DNA from: Mimachlamys varia
Lineage: Eukaryota > Mollusca > Bivalvia > Pectinida > Pectinidae
Length of the DNA stretch: 64,000 nucleotides
Assembly (NCBI GenBank): GCA_947623455.1
Contig: OX392527.1
Location: 32,542,201-32,606,200 of the forward strand
Direction: 5' to 3'
Shown here: piece by piece, positions 46,301 to 55,980 of the stretch
Layout of the letters: every line of letters begins with the position of its first letter
Position numbering within the stretch: the first letter of the stretch is position 1
The notes under the pieces: model-generated
Seen by the model: only the letters and a program-made list of their open reading frames with translations
Told to the model about the DNA's origin: nothing
The model's database searches: none
Program-made: the position numbers and the translations under genes

Positions 46301-49300
46301 CCTGTAAGGTCTTGTCTATGTACAGTACTCTGTAAGCATCTTCAAGGTCTCGTCTATGTACAGTACTCTGTAAGCACCTGTAAGGTCTCGTCTATGTACA
46401 GTACTCTGTAAGCACCTGTAGGGTCTTGTTTATATACAGTACTCTGTAAGAACCTGTAAGGTCTTGTCTATGTACAGTACTCTGTAAGAACCTGTAAGGT
46501 CCTGTCTATGTACAGTACTATGTACACACATGTAAGGCATTGTCTATGTACAGTACTATGTACGCACATGTAAGGTCGTATCTATGTACAGTACTATGTA
46601 CGCACATGTAAGGTGTTGTCTATGTACAGTACTCTGTAAGCACCTGTAAGGTCGTATCTATGTACAGTACTATGTAAGTACCTGTAAGGTCGTATATATG
46701 TACAGTACTCTGTAAGCACCTGCAATGTCTTGTCTATGTACAGTACTCTGTAAGTAGGTGTAAGGTCCTGTATATTTACAGTACTCTGTAAGCAGGTGTT
46801 AGGTCGTATCTATGTACAGTACTCTGTAAGCACCTGTAAGGTCTTGTCTATGTACAGTACTCTGTAAGTACATGTTAGATCTTGTATATGTACAGTACTC
46901 TGTTAGCACCTGTAAGGTATTGTCTATGTACAGTACTCTTTAAGCACCTGTAAGGTCTTGTCTATGTACAGTACTCTGTAAGTACCTGTAAGGTCTTGTC
47001 TATGTACAGTACTTTGTAAGTACATGTAATGTCTTGTATATGTACAGTACTCTGTAGGTACATGTTAGATCTTGTCTATGTACAGTACTCTGTAAGCACC
47101 TGTAACGTCTTGTCTATGTACAGTACTCTGTAAGTACATGTAAGGTCTTGTCTATGTACAGTACTCTGTAAGTACATGTTAGATCTTGTCTATGTACAGT
47201 ACTCTGTAAGTACATGTTAGATCTTGTCTATGTACAGTACTCTGTTAGCACCTGTAAGGTCTTGTCTATGTACAGTACTCTGTAAGTACATGTTAGATCT
47301 TGTCTATGTACAGTACTTTGTAAGTACATGTAATGTCTTGTATATGTACAGTACTCTGTAAGTACATGTTAGATCTTGTCTATGTACAGTACTCTGTAAG
47401 CACCTGTAATGTCTTGTCTATGTACAGTACTCTGTAAGTACATGTAAGGTCTTGTCTATGTACAGTACTCTGTAAGTACATGTTAGATCTTGTCTATGTA
47501 CAGTACTATGTAAGTACCTGTAAGGTCTTGTCTATGTACAGTACTCTGTAAGCACCTGTAACGTCTTGTCTATGTACAGTACTCTGTAAGTACCTGTAAC
47601 GTCTTGTCTATGTACAGTACTCTGTAAGTACATGTTAGATCTTGTCTATGTACAGTACTCTGTAAGTACCTGTAAGGTCTTGTCTATGTACAGTACTCTG
47701 TAAGTACCTGTAAGGTCTTGTCTATGTACAGTACACTGTAAGTACATGTTAGATCTTGTCTATGTACAGTACTCTGTAAGTACATGTTAGATCTTGTCTA
47801 TGTACAGTACTCTGTAAGTACATGTTAGATCTTGTCTATGTACAGTACTCTGTAAGTACATGTTAGATCTTGTCTATGTACAATACTCTGTAAGCACCTG
47901 TAACGTCTTGTCTATGTACAGTACTCTGTAAGTACATGTAACGTCTTGTCTATGTACAGTACTTTGTAAGTACATGTAAGGTCTTGTCTATGTACAGTAC
48001 TCTGTAAGTACATGTTAGATCTTGTCTATGTACAGTACACTGTAAGTACATGTTAGATCTTGTCTATGTACAGTACTCTGTAAGTACATGTTAGATCTTG
48101 TCTATGTACAGTACTCTGTTAGCACCTGTAAGGTCTTGTCTATGTACAGTACTCTGTAAGTACATGTTAGATCTTGTCTATGTACAGTACTCTGTAAGTA
48201 CATGTTAAATCTTGTCTATGTACAGTACTCTGTAAGCACCTGTAAGGTCTTGTCTATGTACAGTACTCTGTAAGTACCTGTAACGTCTTGTCTATGTACA
48301 GTACTCTGTAAGCACCTGTAAGCACCTTGTCTATGTACAGTACTCTGTAAGCACCTGTAACGTCTTGTCTATGTACAGTACTCTGTAAGTACCTGTAAGG
48401 TCTTGTCTATGTACAGTACTCTGTAAGCACCTGTAACGTCTTGTCTATGTACAGTACTCTGTAAGTACCTGTAAGGTCTTTTCTATGTACAGTACTCTGT
48501 AAGCACCTGCAACGTCTTGTCTATGTACAGTACTCTGTAAGTACCTGTAAGGTCTTGTCTTTGTACAGTACTCTGTAAGCACCTGTAACGTCTTGTCTAT
48601 GTACAGTACTCTGTAAGCACCTGTAAGGTCTTGTCTATGTACAGTACTCTGTAAGTACCTGTAAGGTCTTGTCTATGTACAGTACTCTGTAAGTACATGT
48701 AACGTCTTGTCTATGTACAGTACTCTGTAAGTACCTGTAAGGCCTTGTCTATGTACAGTACTCTGTAAGCACCTGTAACGTCTTGTCTATGTACAGTACA
48801 CTGTAAGCACCTGTAAGGTCTTGTCTATGTACAGTACTCTGTAAGTACCTGTAAGGTCTTGTCTATGTACAGTACTATGTAAGCACCTGTAAGGTCTTGT
48901 CTATGTACAGTACTCTGTAAGCACCTGTAAGGTCTTGTCTATGTACAGTACTCTATAAGTACCTTAAGGTATTGGCTATGTACAGTACTCTGTAAGTACA
49001 TGTTAGATCTTGTCTATGTACAGTACTCTGTAAGTACATGTTAGATCTTGTCTATGTACAGTACTCTGTAAGTACATGTTAGATCTTGTCTACGTACAGT
49101 ACACTGTAAGTACATGTTAGATCTTGTCTATGTACAGTACTCTGTAAGTACATGTTAGATCTTGTCTATGTACAGTACTCTGTAAGTACATGTTAGATCT
49201 TGTCTATGTACAGTACTCTGTAAGTACATGTAAGGTCTTGTCTATGTACAGTACTCTGTAAGTACATGTTAGATCTTGTCTATGTACAGTACTCTGTAAG

Positions 49301-52300
49301 TACATGTTAAATCTTGTCTATGTACAGTACTCTGTAAGCACCTGTAAGGTCTTGTCTATGTACAGTACTCTGTAAGTACCTGTAACGTCTTGTCTATGTA
49401 CAGTACTCTGTAAGCACCTGTAAGCACCTTGTCTATGTACAGTACTCTGTAAGCACCTGTAACGTCTTGTCTATGTACAGTACTCTGTAAGTACCTGTAA
49501 GGTCTTGTCTATGTACAGTACTCTGTAAGCACCTGTAACGTCTTGTCTATGTACAGTACTCTGTAAGTACCTGAAAGGTCTTTTCTATGTACAGTACTCT
49601 GTAAGCACCTGCAACGTCTTGTCTATGTACAGTACTCTGTAAGTACCTGTAAGGTCTTGTCTTTGTACAGTACTCTGTAAGCACCTGTAACGTCTTGTCT
49701 ATGTACAGTACTCTGTAAGCACCTGTAAGGTCTTGTCTATGTACAGTACTATGTAAGTACCTGTAAGGTCGTATATATGTACAGTACTCTGTAAGCACCT
49801 GCAATGTCTTGTCTATGTACAGTACTCTGTAAGTAGGTGTAAGGTCCTGTATATTTACAGTACTCTGTAAGCAGGTGTTAGGTCGTATCTATGTACAGTA
49901 CTCTGTAAGCACCTGTAAGGTCTTGTCTATGTACAGTACTCTGTAAGTACATGTTAGATCTTGTATATGTACAGTACTCTGTTAGCACCTGTAAGGTATT
50001 GTCTATGTACAGTACTCTTTAAGCACCTGTAAGGTCTTGTCTATGTACAGTACTCTGTAAGTACCTGTAAGGTCTTGTCTATGTACAGTACTTTGTAAGT
50101 ACATGTAATGTCTTGTATATGTACAGTACTCTGTAAGTACATGTTAGATCTTGTCTATGTACAGTACTCTGTAAGCACCTGTAACGTCTTGTCTATGTAC
50201 AGTACTCTGTAAGTACATGTAAGGTCTTGTCTATGTACAGTACTCTGTAAGTACATGTTAGATCTTGTCTATGTACAGTACTCTGTAAGTACATGTTAGA
50301 TCTTGTCTATGTACAGTACTCTGTTAGCACCTGTAAGGTCTTGTCTATGTACAGTACTCTGTAAGTACATGTTAGATCTTGTCTATGTACAGTACTTTGT
50401 AAGTACATGTAATGTCTTGTATATGTACAGTACTCTGTAAGTACATGTTAGATCTTGTCTATGTACAGTACTCTGTAAGCACCTGTAATGTCTTGTCTAT
50501 GTACAGTACTCTGTAAGTACATGTAAGGTCTTGTCTATGTACAGTACTCTGTAAGTACATGTTAGATCTTGTCTATGTACAGTACTATGTAAGTACCTGT
50601 AAGGTCTTGTCTATGTACAGTACTCTGTAAGCACCTGTAACGTCTTGTCTATGTACAGTACTCTGTAAGTACCTGTAACGTCTTGTCTATGTACAGTACT
50701 CTGTAAGTACATGTTAGATCTTGTCTATGTACAGTACTCTGTAAGTACCTGTAAGGTCTTGTCTATGTACAGTACTCTGTAAGTACCTGTAAGGTCTTGT
50801 CTATGTACAGTACACTGTAAGTACATGTTAGATCTTGTCTATGTACAGTACTCTGTAAGTACATGTTAGATCTTGTCTATGTACAGTACTCTGTAAGTAC
50901 ATGTTAGATCTTGTCTATGTACAGTACTCTGTAAGTACATGTTAGATCTTGTCTATGTACAATACTCTGTAAGCACCTGTAACGTCTTGTCTATGTACAG
51001 TACTCTGTAAGTACATGTAACGTCTTGTCTATGTACAGTACTTTGTAAGTACATGTAAGGTCTTGTCTATGTACAGTACTCTGTAAGTACATGTTAGATC
51101 TTGTCTATGTACAGTACACTGTAAGTACATGTTAGATCTTGTCTATGTACAGTACTCTGTAAGTACATGTTAGATCTTGTCTATGTACAGTACTCTGTTA
51201 GCACCTGTAAGGTCTTGTCTATGTACAGTACTCTGTAAGTACATGTTAGATCTTGTCTATGTACAGTACTCTGTAAGTACATGTTAAATCTTGTCTATGT
51301 ACAGTACTCTGTAAGCACCTGCAACGTCTTGTCTATGTACAGTACTCTGTAAGTACCTGTAACGTCTTGTCTATGTACAGTACTCTGTAAGCACCTGTAA
51401 GCACCTTGTCTATGTACAGTACTCTGTAAGCACCTGTAACGTCTTGTCTATGTACAGTACTCTGTAAGTACCTGTAAGGTCTTGTCTATGTACAGTACTC
51501 TGTAAGCACCTGTAACGTCTTGTCTATGTACAGTACTCTGTAAGTACCTGTAAGGTCTTTTCTATGTACAGTACTCTGTAAGCACCTGCAACGTCTTGTC
51601 TATGTACAGTACTCTGTAAGTACCTGTAAGGTCTTGTCTTTGTACAGTACTCTGTAAGCACCTGTAACGTCTTGTCTATGTACAGTACTCTGTAAGCACC
51701 TGTAAGGTCTTGTCTATGTACAGTACTCTGTAAGTACCTGTAAGGTCTTGTCTATGTACAGTACTCTGTAAGTACATGTAACGTCTTGTCTATGTACAGT
51801 ACTCTGTAAGTACCTGTAAGGCCTTGTCTATGTACAGTACTCTGTAAGCACCTGTAACGTCTTGTCTATGTACAGTACACTGTAAGCACCTGTAAGGTCT
51901 TGTCTATGTACAGTACTCTGTAAGTACCTGTAAGGTCTTGTCTATGTACAGTACTATGTAAGCACCTGTAAGGTCTTGTCTATGTACAGTACTCTGTAAG
52001 CACCTGTAAGGTCTTGTCTATGTACAGTACTCTATAAGTACCTTAAGGTATTGGCTATGTACAGTACTCTGTAAGTACATGTTAGATCTTGTCTATGTAC
52101 AGTACTCTGTAAGTACATGTTAGATCTTGTCTATGTACAGTACTCTGTAAGTACATGTTAGATCTTGTCTACGTACAGTACACTGTAAGTACATGTTAGA
52201 TCTTGTCTATGTACAGTACTCTGTAAGTACATGTTAGATCTTGTCTATGTACAGTACTCTGTAAGTACATGTTAGATCTTGTCTATGTACAGTACTCTGT

Positions 52301-54929
52301 AAGTACATGTAAGGTCTTGTCTATGTACAGTACTCTGTAAGTACATGTTAGATCTTGTCTATGTACAGTACTCTGTAAGTACATGTTAAATCTTGTCTAT
52401 GTACAGTACTCTGTAAGCACCTGTAAGGTCTTGTCTATGTACAGTACTCTGTAAGTACCTGTAACGTCTTGTCTATGTACAGTACTCTGTAAGCACCTGT
52501 AAGCACCTTGTCTATGTACAGTACTCTGTAAGCACCTGTAACGTCTTGTCTATGTACAGTACTCTGTAAGTACCTGTAAGGTCTTGTCTATGTACAGTAC
52601 TCTGTAAGCACCTGTAACGTCTTGTCTATGTACAGTACTCTGTAAGTACCTGTAAGGTCTTTTCTATGTACAGTACTCTGTAAGCACCTGCAACGTCTTG
52701 TCTATGTACAGTACTCTGTAAGTACCTGTAAGGTCTTGTCTTTGTACAGTACTCTGTAAGCACCTGTAACGTCTTGTCTATGTACAGTACTCTGTAAGCA
52801 CCTGTAAGGTCTTGTCTATGTACAGTACTCTGTAAGTACCTGTAAGGTCTTGTCTATGTACAGTACTCTGTAAGTACATGTAACGTCTTGTCTATGTACA
52901 GTACTCTGTAAGTACCTGTAAGGCCTTGTCTATGTACAGTACTCTGTAAGCACCTGTAACGTCTTGTCTATGTACAGTACACTGTAAGCACCTGTAAGGT
53001 CTTGTCTATGTACAGTACTCTGTAAGTACCTGTAAGGTCTTGTCTATGTACAGTACTATGTAAGCACCTGTAAGGTCTTGTCTATGTACAGTACTCTGTA
53101 AGCACCTGTAAGGTCTTGTCTATGTACAGTACTCTATAAGTACCCTAAGGTATTGGCTATGTACAGTACTCTGTAAGCACCTGTAACGTCTTGTCTATGT
53201 ACAGTTTCTCTGTAAGCACCTGTAACGTCTTGTCTATGTACAGTACTCTGTAAGCACCTGTAAGGTCTTGTCTATGTACAGTACTCTGTAAGCACCTGTA
53301 AGGTCTTGTCTATGTACAGTACTCTATAAGTACCTTAAGGTATTAGCTATGCACAGTACTCTGTAAGTACCTGTAAGGTCTTGTCTATGTACAGTACTCT
53401 GTAAGTACCTGTAAGGTATTGGCTATGCACAGTACTCTGTAAGCACCTGAAAGGTCTTGTCTATGTACAGTACTCTGCAAGTACCTGTAAGGACTTGTCT
53501 ATGTACAGTACTCTATAAGTACCTGTAAGGTATTGGCTATGTACTGTACTCTGTAAGTACCTGTAAGGTCTTGTCTATGTACAGTACTATGTAAGCACCT
53601 GTAAGGTCTTGTCTATGTACAGTACTCTGTAAGCACCTGTAAGGTCTTGTCTATGTACAGTACTCTATAAGTACCCTAAGGTATTGGCTATGTACAGTAC
53701 TCTGTAAGCACCTGTAACGTCTTGTCTATGTACAGTTTCTCTGTAAGCACCTGTAACGTCTTGTCTATGTACAGTACTCTGTAAGCACCTGTAAGGTCTT
53801 GTCTATGTACAGTACTCTGTAAGCACCTGTAAGGTCTTGTCTATGTACAGTACTCTATAAGTACCTTAAGGTATTAGCTATGCACAGTACTCTGTAAGTA
53901 CCTGTAAGGTCTTGTCTATGTACAGTACTCTGTAAGTACCTGTAAGGTATTGGCTATGCACAGTACTCTGTAAGCACCTGAAAGGTCTTGTCTATGTACA
54001 GTACTCTGCAAGTACCTGTAAGGACTTGTCTATGTACAGTACTCTATAAGTACCTGTAAGGTATTGGCTATGTACTGTACTCTGTAAGCACCTGTAAGGT
54101 CTTGTCTATGTACAGTACTCTGTAAGCACCTGTAACGTCTTGTCTATGTACAGTACTCTGTAAGCACCTGTAACGTCTTGTCTATGTACAGTACTCTGTA
54201 AGCACCTGTAACGTCTTGTCTATGTACAGTACACTGTAAGCACCTGTAACGTCTTGTCTATGTACAGTACACTGTAAGCACCTGTAAGGTTTTGTCTATG
54301 TACAGTACTCTATCAGTGGAAACTTAAAAATCTCCACAGGAAAGCATTACAGAATTGAAGGAAAGTTCCTCAACTAAGGATGTTCTCCTTAAATTCTGGG
54401 GTTCAGGAAAGTTGATAAAACCAGGGCCTGTAAACGTACATAAGTTTTGTGAAAACATGAGAACTTTATGTTAGTTTCCGTTACATTATTCTTAACTGAG
54501 GAAGATACCAGTAGTTTACAAAGTTATTATTTTTTAAAAACATAAAGTACATTACGGTGCATTACATATAAATTTCTCGCAAAAAGTTGAGTGTAAAGAA
54601 TACAAATATAGTATACATACCGACCCTATATCCGTACTGCATCTAACCTGTAATTAGAGAAAAATATGTACGTCGGTTAACAGTTGTATAATCTTAGTGA
54701 TCAAATAGGCTCAATTTTAAAACGAATGTTATGTAAATGCACTCTTTTTCATTAAAAATGTACATGATCAATAATAATGGTACAAAATATAAAACGTGAA
54801 TAAATACATGAAATATTTATTTGAAAGCAGATGTAGCGTTACCTGTACAAAATGTTGAAATCCTTGTAATAGTAGTAATGTAATCCAATTAGACAGAAAT
54901 GTTCTCGTACGTTTTTCAGATTTTCCCAT
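28182..54929 (-). CDS. DSL/EGF-repeat transmembrane protein B (Notch-ligand-like), 12 exons, 1,405 aa
   Basis: Exons in coding order: 54929-54843, 54647-54621, 45918-45797, 45278-45158, 41613-41465, 37953-37832, 36625-33671, 33490-33392, 33028-32884, 31964-31805, 29514-29417, 28314-28182. Total 4,218 nt, GT-AG introns, phases identical to gene A. Domains: signal peptide 1-29; MNNL/C2-like 39-169; DSL about 172-216; about 20 EGF repeats to about 935; a long Ser/Thr stalk to 1227; juxtamembrane module 1228-1329; membrane helix about 1335-1358; tail with FENPMY at 1395-1400. Compared with A it has fewer EGF repeats but a much longer mucin-like stalk. Introns 2, 4, 5 and 10 hold arrays of 38, 52, 66/42/32 and 41 bp. 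Tandem duplication is the clear origin. A Notch-ligand role is inferred from architecture only. Confidence 0.87.
28316..29130. other. Gene B intron 11, unassigned part
   Basis: AT-rich intron. The 113-codon plus-strand open frame at 28,380-28,721 has no recognisable domain and I do not call it a gene. Confidence 0.4.
29135..29362. mobile_element. MITE, family 3, TA target site
   Basis: 228 bp in intron 11 of gene B. Ends are CCTGGGCCCAGTGTTCAAA and TTTGAACAACTGGGCTCAGG, imperfect terminal inverted repeats extending inward through TTTAATCA/TGATTA-type words. TA flanks both sides, as for Tc1/mariner-related MITEs. The interior is non-coding. Confidence 0.75.
29417..29514 (-). CDS. Gene B exon 11: transmembrane helix
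   Basis: Codes GWAGDH, the hydrophobic AVLIGIVSAVATLLLILTTV and VLVMRK. Acceptor GTTGCAG, donor GTGTGA. Homologous to gene A exon 11. Confidence 0.88.
29930..31612. repeat. Minisatellite, unit 41 bp, about 41 copies
   Basis: In intron 10 of gene B. The unit is CTCTACAGTGTACAGACTAT followed by GTTAACTGTTGTTGAACCTC and C. Very homogeneous, with a few one-base deletions. Gene A has its acceptor-copy array in the same intron, but the unit sequences are unrelated. Confidence 0.95.
31805..31964 (-). CDS. Gene B exon 10: juxtamembrane module, second half
   Basis: Codes VTVTNMTISISSTNSRPRIS, then KEMLATALHRTLSTLNLRQY and DTGNTQTQTANKK. The donor is GTATAT. Same phase as gene A exon 10, whose core reads TNMTITVSTTN. 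Confidence 0.86.
31975..32210 (-). mobile_element. RT-element 3' tail, minus strand
   Basis: On the plus strand this reads GAATAAGACCAGATGTTCCG, then GAAGAGTAAGCGTCTTCTG, the reverse complement of the RT tail. In intron 9 of gene B, facing the plus-strand copy at 32.54-32.68 kb. Confidence 0.7.
32540..32680 (+). mobile_element. RT-element 3' tail, plus strand
   Basis: Contains ACGCTTACTCTTCCGGAACA and CCTGGTCTTATTCTCGTGTA. It forms an inverted pair with the copy 350 bp upstream. Confidence 0.7.
32884..33028 (-). CDS. Gene B exon 9: juxtamembrane module, first half
   Basis: Codes SITSVSIQLLGNVSDETVRN, then HVIELLGLSSTSSLTVGVSS and KLKTFNGG. Acceptor TGTTTCAG, donor GTAAGT. Confidence 0.86.
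33392..33490 (-). CDS. Gene B exon 8: Ser/Thr-rich stalk
   Basis: 99 nt, codes GSSSRDVYSRTPITDAGIDI and SPTKTTDTTHAV. Same length and phase as gene A exon 8. Confidence 0.83.
33671..36625 (-). CDS. Gene B exon 7: about 20 EGF repeats and long Ser/Thr stalk
   Basis: 2,955 nt, 37-residue units such as CSPNPCRYGNC, TDGVNKFSCDC, DPGFTGQRC, DININD. Blocks of three or four units repeat as sets (HNGN, RYGN, LFGT, HHGN types), for example the segment beginning TTCATTAATG at 34,701, 35,034 and 35,700, spaced 333 and 666 bp. After the last EGF (CKNHGVC, the only one with a five-residue C2-C3 loop) come about 260 residues rich in Ser/Thr with imperfect repeats like SSQPI and SSNTFT. I chose the acceptor TTTTAG/GTTTTTCAGG because it restores GFSGTEC, the sixth DSL cysteine. 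Confidence 0.9.
37495..37634. repeat. Foldback element, 36-bp inverted arms
   Basis: The left arm TTCTCACATAAAGTGAAATT and the right arm (reverse complement TTCTCCCATAAAGTGAAACT) continue through TTCAGGGTTGAG/CTCAGGGCTAAG. The loop of about 68 bp is non-coding. It is in intron 6 of gene B. Likely a tiny foldback transposon; no second copy seen. Confidence 0.6.
37832..37953 (-). CDS. Gene B exon 6: DSL domain
   Basis: Codes LRFQITVKCLPRYYGPNC, TTLC, AENTQYNC, NANGAKVC, KQ; exon 7 completes it with GFSGTEC. Cysteine spacing is 8-3-7-7-8, as in gene A. 122 nt, identical in length to its paralog. Confidence 0.88.
38340..38550. repeat. Minisatellite, unit 66 bp, three copies
   Basis: In intron 5 of gene B. 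The unit contains AGTAGTTTCAGTGATGTGGG and GGATTTGACCTATCACAACA. The 66-bp period keeps open frames on both strands; these are not genes. Confidence 0.9.
39185..40430. repeat. Minisatellite, unit 42 bp, about 29 copies
   Basis: In intron 5 of gene B. The unit is GTTATGTGGTATACAGGACG followed by TTATTTAGTAAAATAATGTT and CT. The plus-strand open frame of 289 codons is a by-product of the 14-codon period. Confidence 0.93.
40440..41135. repeat. Minisatellite, unit 32 bp, about 20 copies
   Basis: Directly follows the 42-bp array. The unit is GTTCAATAATGCCATGTCAT followed by GTGATATGTAAA or a GTGATGTGGAAA variant; the two unit types are interspersed. Confidence 0.93.
41465..41613 (-). CDS. Gene B exon 5: C2-like strand region
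   Basis: Codes SFPLVVHIYDYDSWIAGSDD, NVGTMKYTFRGRPGG, NITTTAGISGHSRI. Donor AATCAA/GTATGG restores phase 2 as in gene A. The DYDS and GSDD motifs and the NIT site are shared with gene A exon 5. Confidence 0.85.
42040..42500 (+). pseudogene. LINE-type retrotransposon C-terminal fragment
   Basis: The plus strand from about 42,060 reads TKLRNRCSQLNYDLF, then NSPNCSCENRCENTYHIFFE and CDNY, ending with TAA at 42,354. The C-x-C ... H-x4-C arrangement is the zinc-knuckle-like end of many LINE reverse transcriptases. A non-coding tail with CAATAAAATATG follows. 5'-truncated, in intron 4 of gene B. Different family from the RT copies elsewhere in the window. Confidence 0.65.
42850..42975 (-). mobile_element. 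Degenerate RT-element 3' tail, minus strand
   Basis: The plus strand reads GATGTTCGAGAATGGTAGGC, then GTCTTCTGCGTCATATACAT and CCGCCATGTAA, a diverged version of the tail at 32.06-32.20 kb. Confidence 0.5.
43665..43830 (+). mobile_element. RT element fragment (post-catalytic region)
   Basis: Contains GGGCAAGTTTTATTATCGC, CTTGGTCTCATTGAGAAATA and GAGTATGCTCATTGGTGTGG, matching 8,920-9,010. It abuts the 52-bp array. Confidence 0.65.
43830..45195. repeat. Minisatellite, unit 52 bp, copied from the exon 4 5' splice site (gene B)
   Basis: About 26 copies of CACCCCACTCCATCGCTCCA, GGTACCAGTTAGAAGGGTTG and TACTGTTGTACT. On the minus strand each unit repeats the end of exon 4 (YNPSNWYL...WSG) and the donor GTGAGT. 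Some units are shortened or recombined (TTATTTTTGTACTGC variant at 44.06-44.46 kb). Homologous in period and sequence to the array in gene A. Confidence 0.93.
45158..45278 (-). CDS. Gene B exon 4: MNNL-like region
   Basis: Codes KCTKKDGKSRVDNTVGFLFK, DQPKTRPYNPSNW and YLGQWSG. 121 nt, the same as gene A. Acceptor CTTTCTAG, donor GTGAGT. Confidence 0.86.
45797..45918 (-). CDS. Gene B exon 3: MNNL-like region
   Basis: Codes ALSAKALVIINLLQYEDQGH, LTCDALGGKC and DIYMVVCTTA. Four residues shorter than gene A exon 3 between the first two cysteines. Confidence 0.85.
46150..54312. repeat. Giant minisatellite, unit 38 bp, about 214 copies, with higher-order structure
   Basis: Fills intron 2 of gene B. 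The unit is GTCTATGTACAGTACTCTGT followed by AAGCACCTGTAAGGTCTT. Variants at two positions (AAGCACCTGTAA, AAGTACATGTTAGAT) alternate irregularly. Marker units show large duplications: AGCACCTTGT recurs at 48,321, 49,423, 51,400 and 52,502 (spacing 1,102 bp within each pair, 3,079 bp between pairs). CGTATATATG at 46,691 recurs at 49,770 (3,079 bp). TACCCTAAGG at 53,141 recurs at 53,672 (531 bp). No spacers, so not CRISPR. Confidence 0.96.
54621..54647 (-). CDS. Gene B exon 2: 27-nt microexon
   Basis: Codes VRCSTDIGS, phase 0 both sides, acceptor TAATTACAG, donor GTATGT. It is 300 bp beyond the giant array. Confidence 0.83.
54843..54929 (-). CDS. Gene B exon 1: start codon and signal peptide
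   Basis: 29 codons, MGKSEKRTRTFLSN, then hydrophobic WITLLLLQGFQHFVQ. Donor GTAACG, phase 0. Same length as gene A exon 1. Confidence 0.85.
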
Positions 54930-55680
54930 GATAACAGTGTGGGTATATGTCCTTTCTCGTCGGTCGTGTGCCGTAATACTACCACGGTGGGGTGATGTTG
55001 GTGTGATAGGACATACGATATTATATCTATATCGCCCACTACATGTCCAGTAGATTAGTGCACATGAACACACTGATGGGTTAAAACGAGCCGGGAAGCA
55101 TACACAGATAGGTGTGAGCGGCAGTTAGTAGCGGACTGGCATATACTGTTATCAAATAAAAACGGAGATAAAAAAAAATAGAAAAATAAAAGTGAAAAAA
55201 AAAACAACAAAAAAACTGACACACGTATATTATTACTCTCGCTCTTATACTAAAGATTGTCTCTAATCTAGTTTTTTTTATTATCCGATTGACCGTTGAC
55301 TGAAAATCTGTACCAGGTAATGATTATATAAAAAAAATGTTTGCATAATATATATAAAGAAAAAAATAATCAGACATGGAAATCCGTGTATTTATGATTC
55401 ATTAGGCCATTCAATATCTATTCAGTTCAAATGGTGCTTTTATGTACTGGTCCAAGGCATAAATATCAGGCAAAACATTAGTTACATGTAAACTACATAT
55501 TGACATTTTATCCCGACCACAGGTGTGAGAAATGTCAAAATCATATCTACATTAGGTTAGCTAAATATATCGTGCTAGCTATCGCCTTGATACCATGAGC
55601 ATGCACCATCGATTATTCGTCACGAACAAATTAAGTTGAAACTTTTGACAAACATAACCTTGGTTACAGTATCTAACAAG
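54930..55680. promoter_or_regulatory. Shared head-to-head intergenic region (gene B / helt-like)
   Basis: About 1.05 kb separates the start codons of gene B (minus) and the helt-like gene (plus). The left part has A-rich tracts and no motif I can name; the E-box cluster lies at its right end. A bidirectional regulatory region is possible. Confidence 0.4.
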
Positions 55681-55681
55681 G

Positions 55682-55846
55682 CACGTGTAGCCGCGGTGAC
55701 GCACGTGCTTGACCACCAATTTCGCGTAATTCAGTCACGTGCCGTTGCATGTTTGCAAGACGGAAGCACGGGTCGTATTGTTGTCGATTTCAAGAGATGC
55801 CGGAACTTCTGCTCCACGACGGTTTGACTGGTCGACCGGTCACGTG
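55682..55846 (+). promoter_or_regulatory. Cluster of four CACGTG E-boxes upstream of the helt-like gene
   Basis: CACGTG at 55,682-55,687, 55,702-55,707, 55,736-55,741 and 55,841-55,846. Hes/Hey/Helt proteins bind CACGTG-type E-boxes and often repress their own genes, so autoregulation is a reasonable inference. Confidence 0.6.
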
Positions 55847-55875
55847 CCGCCTTGACGACAGCGGCATTACGTGGG

Positions 55876-55882
55876 TATATAG
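55876..55882 (+). promoter_or_regulatory. Candidate TATA box
   Basis: TATATAG inside GGGTATATAGGTGG, about 100 bp before the ATG and just after the fourth E-box. A start near 55,905-55,910 (TTCTCACAG) would fit. Confidence 0.5.
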
Positions 55883-55980
55883 GTGGCTGATGTCTCTGGC
55901 TTCTCACAGATTGATTTTGACATCAAAATGTGAATGATTACTCCTGGAAAAATAACGAGACGGGCTTAGTAGATCTAACA

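Noticed and set aside
46150..54312. CRISPR array
   Set aside because: Units are contiguous with no unique spacers, in an animal intron.
55636..55937. Short open frames upstream of the helt-like start
   Set aside because: They overlap the E-box cluster and TATA box; no domain, better read as promoter.
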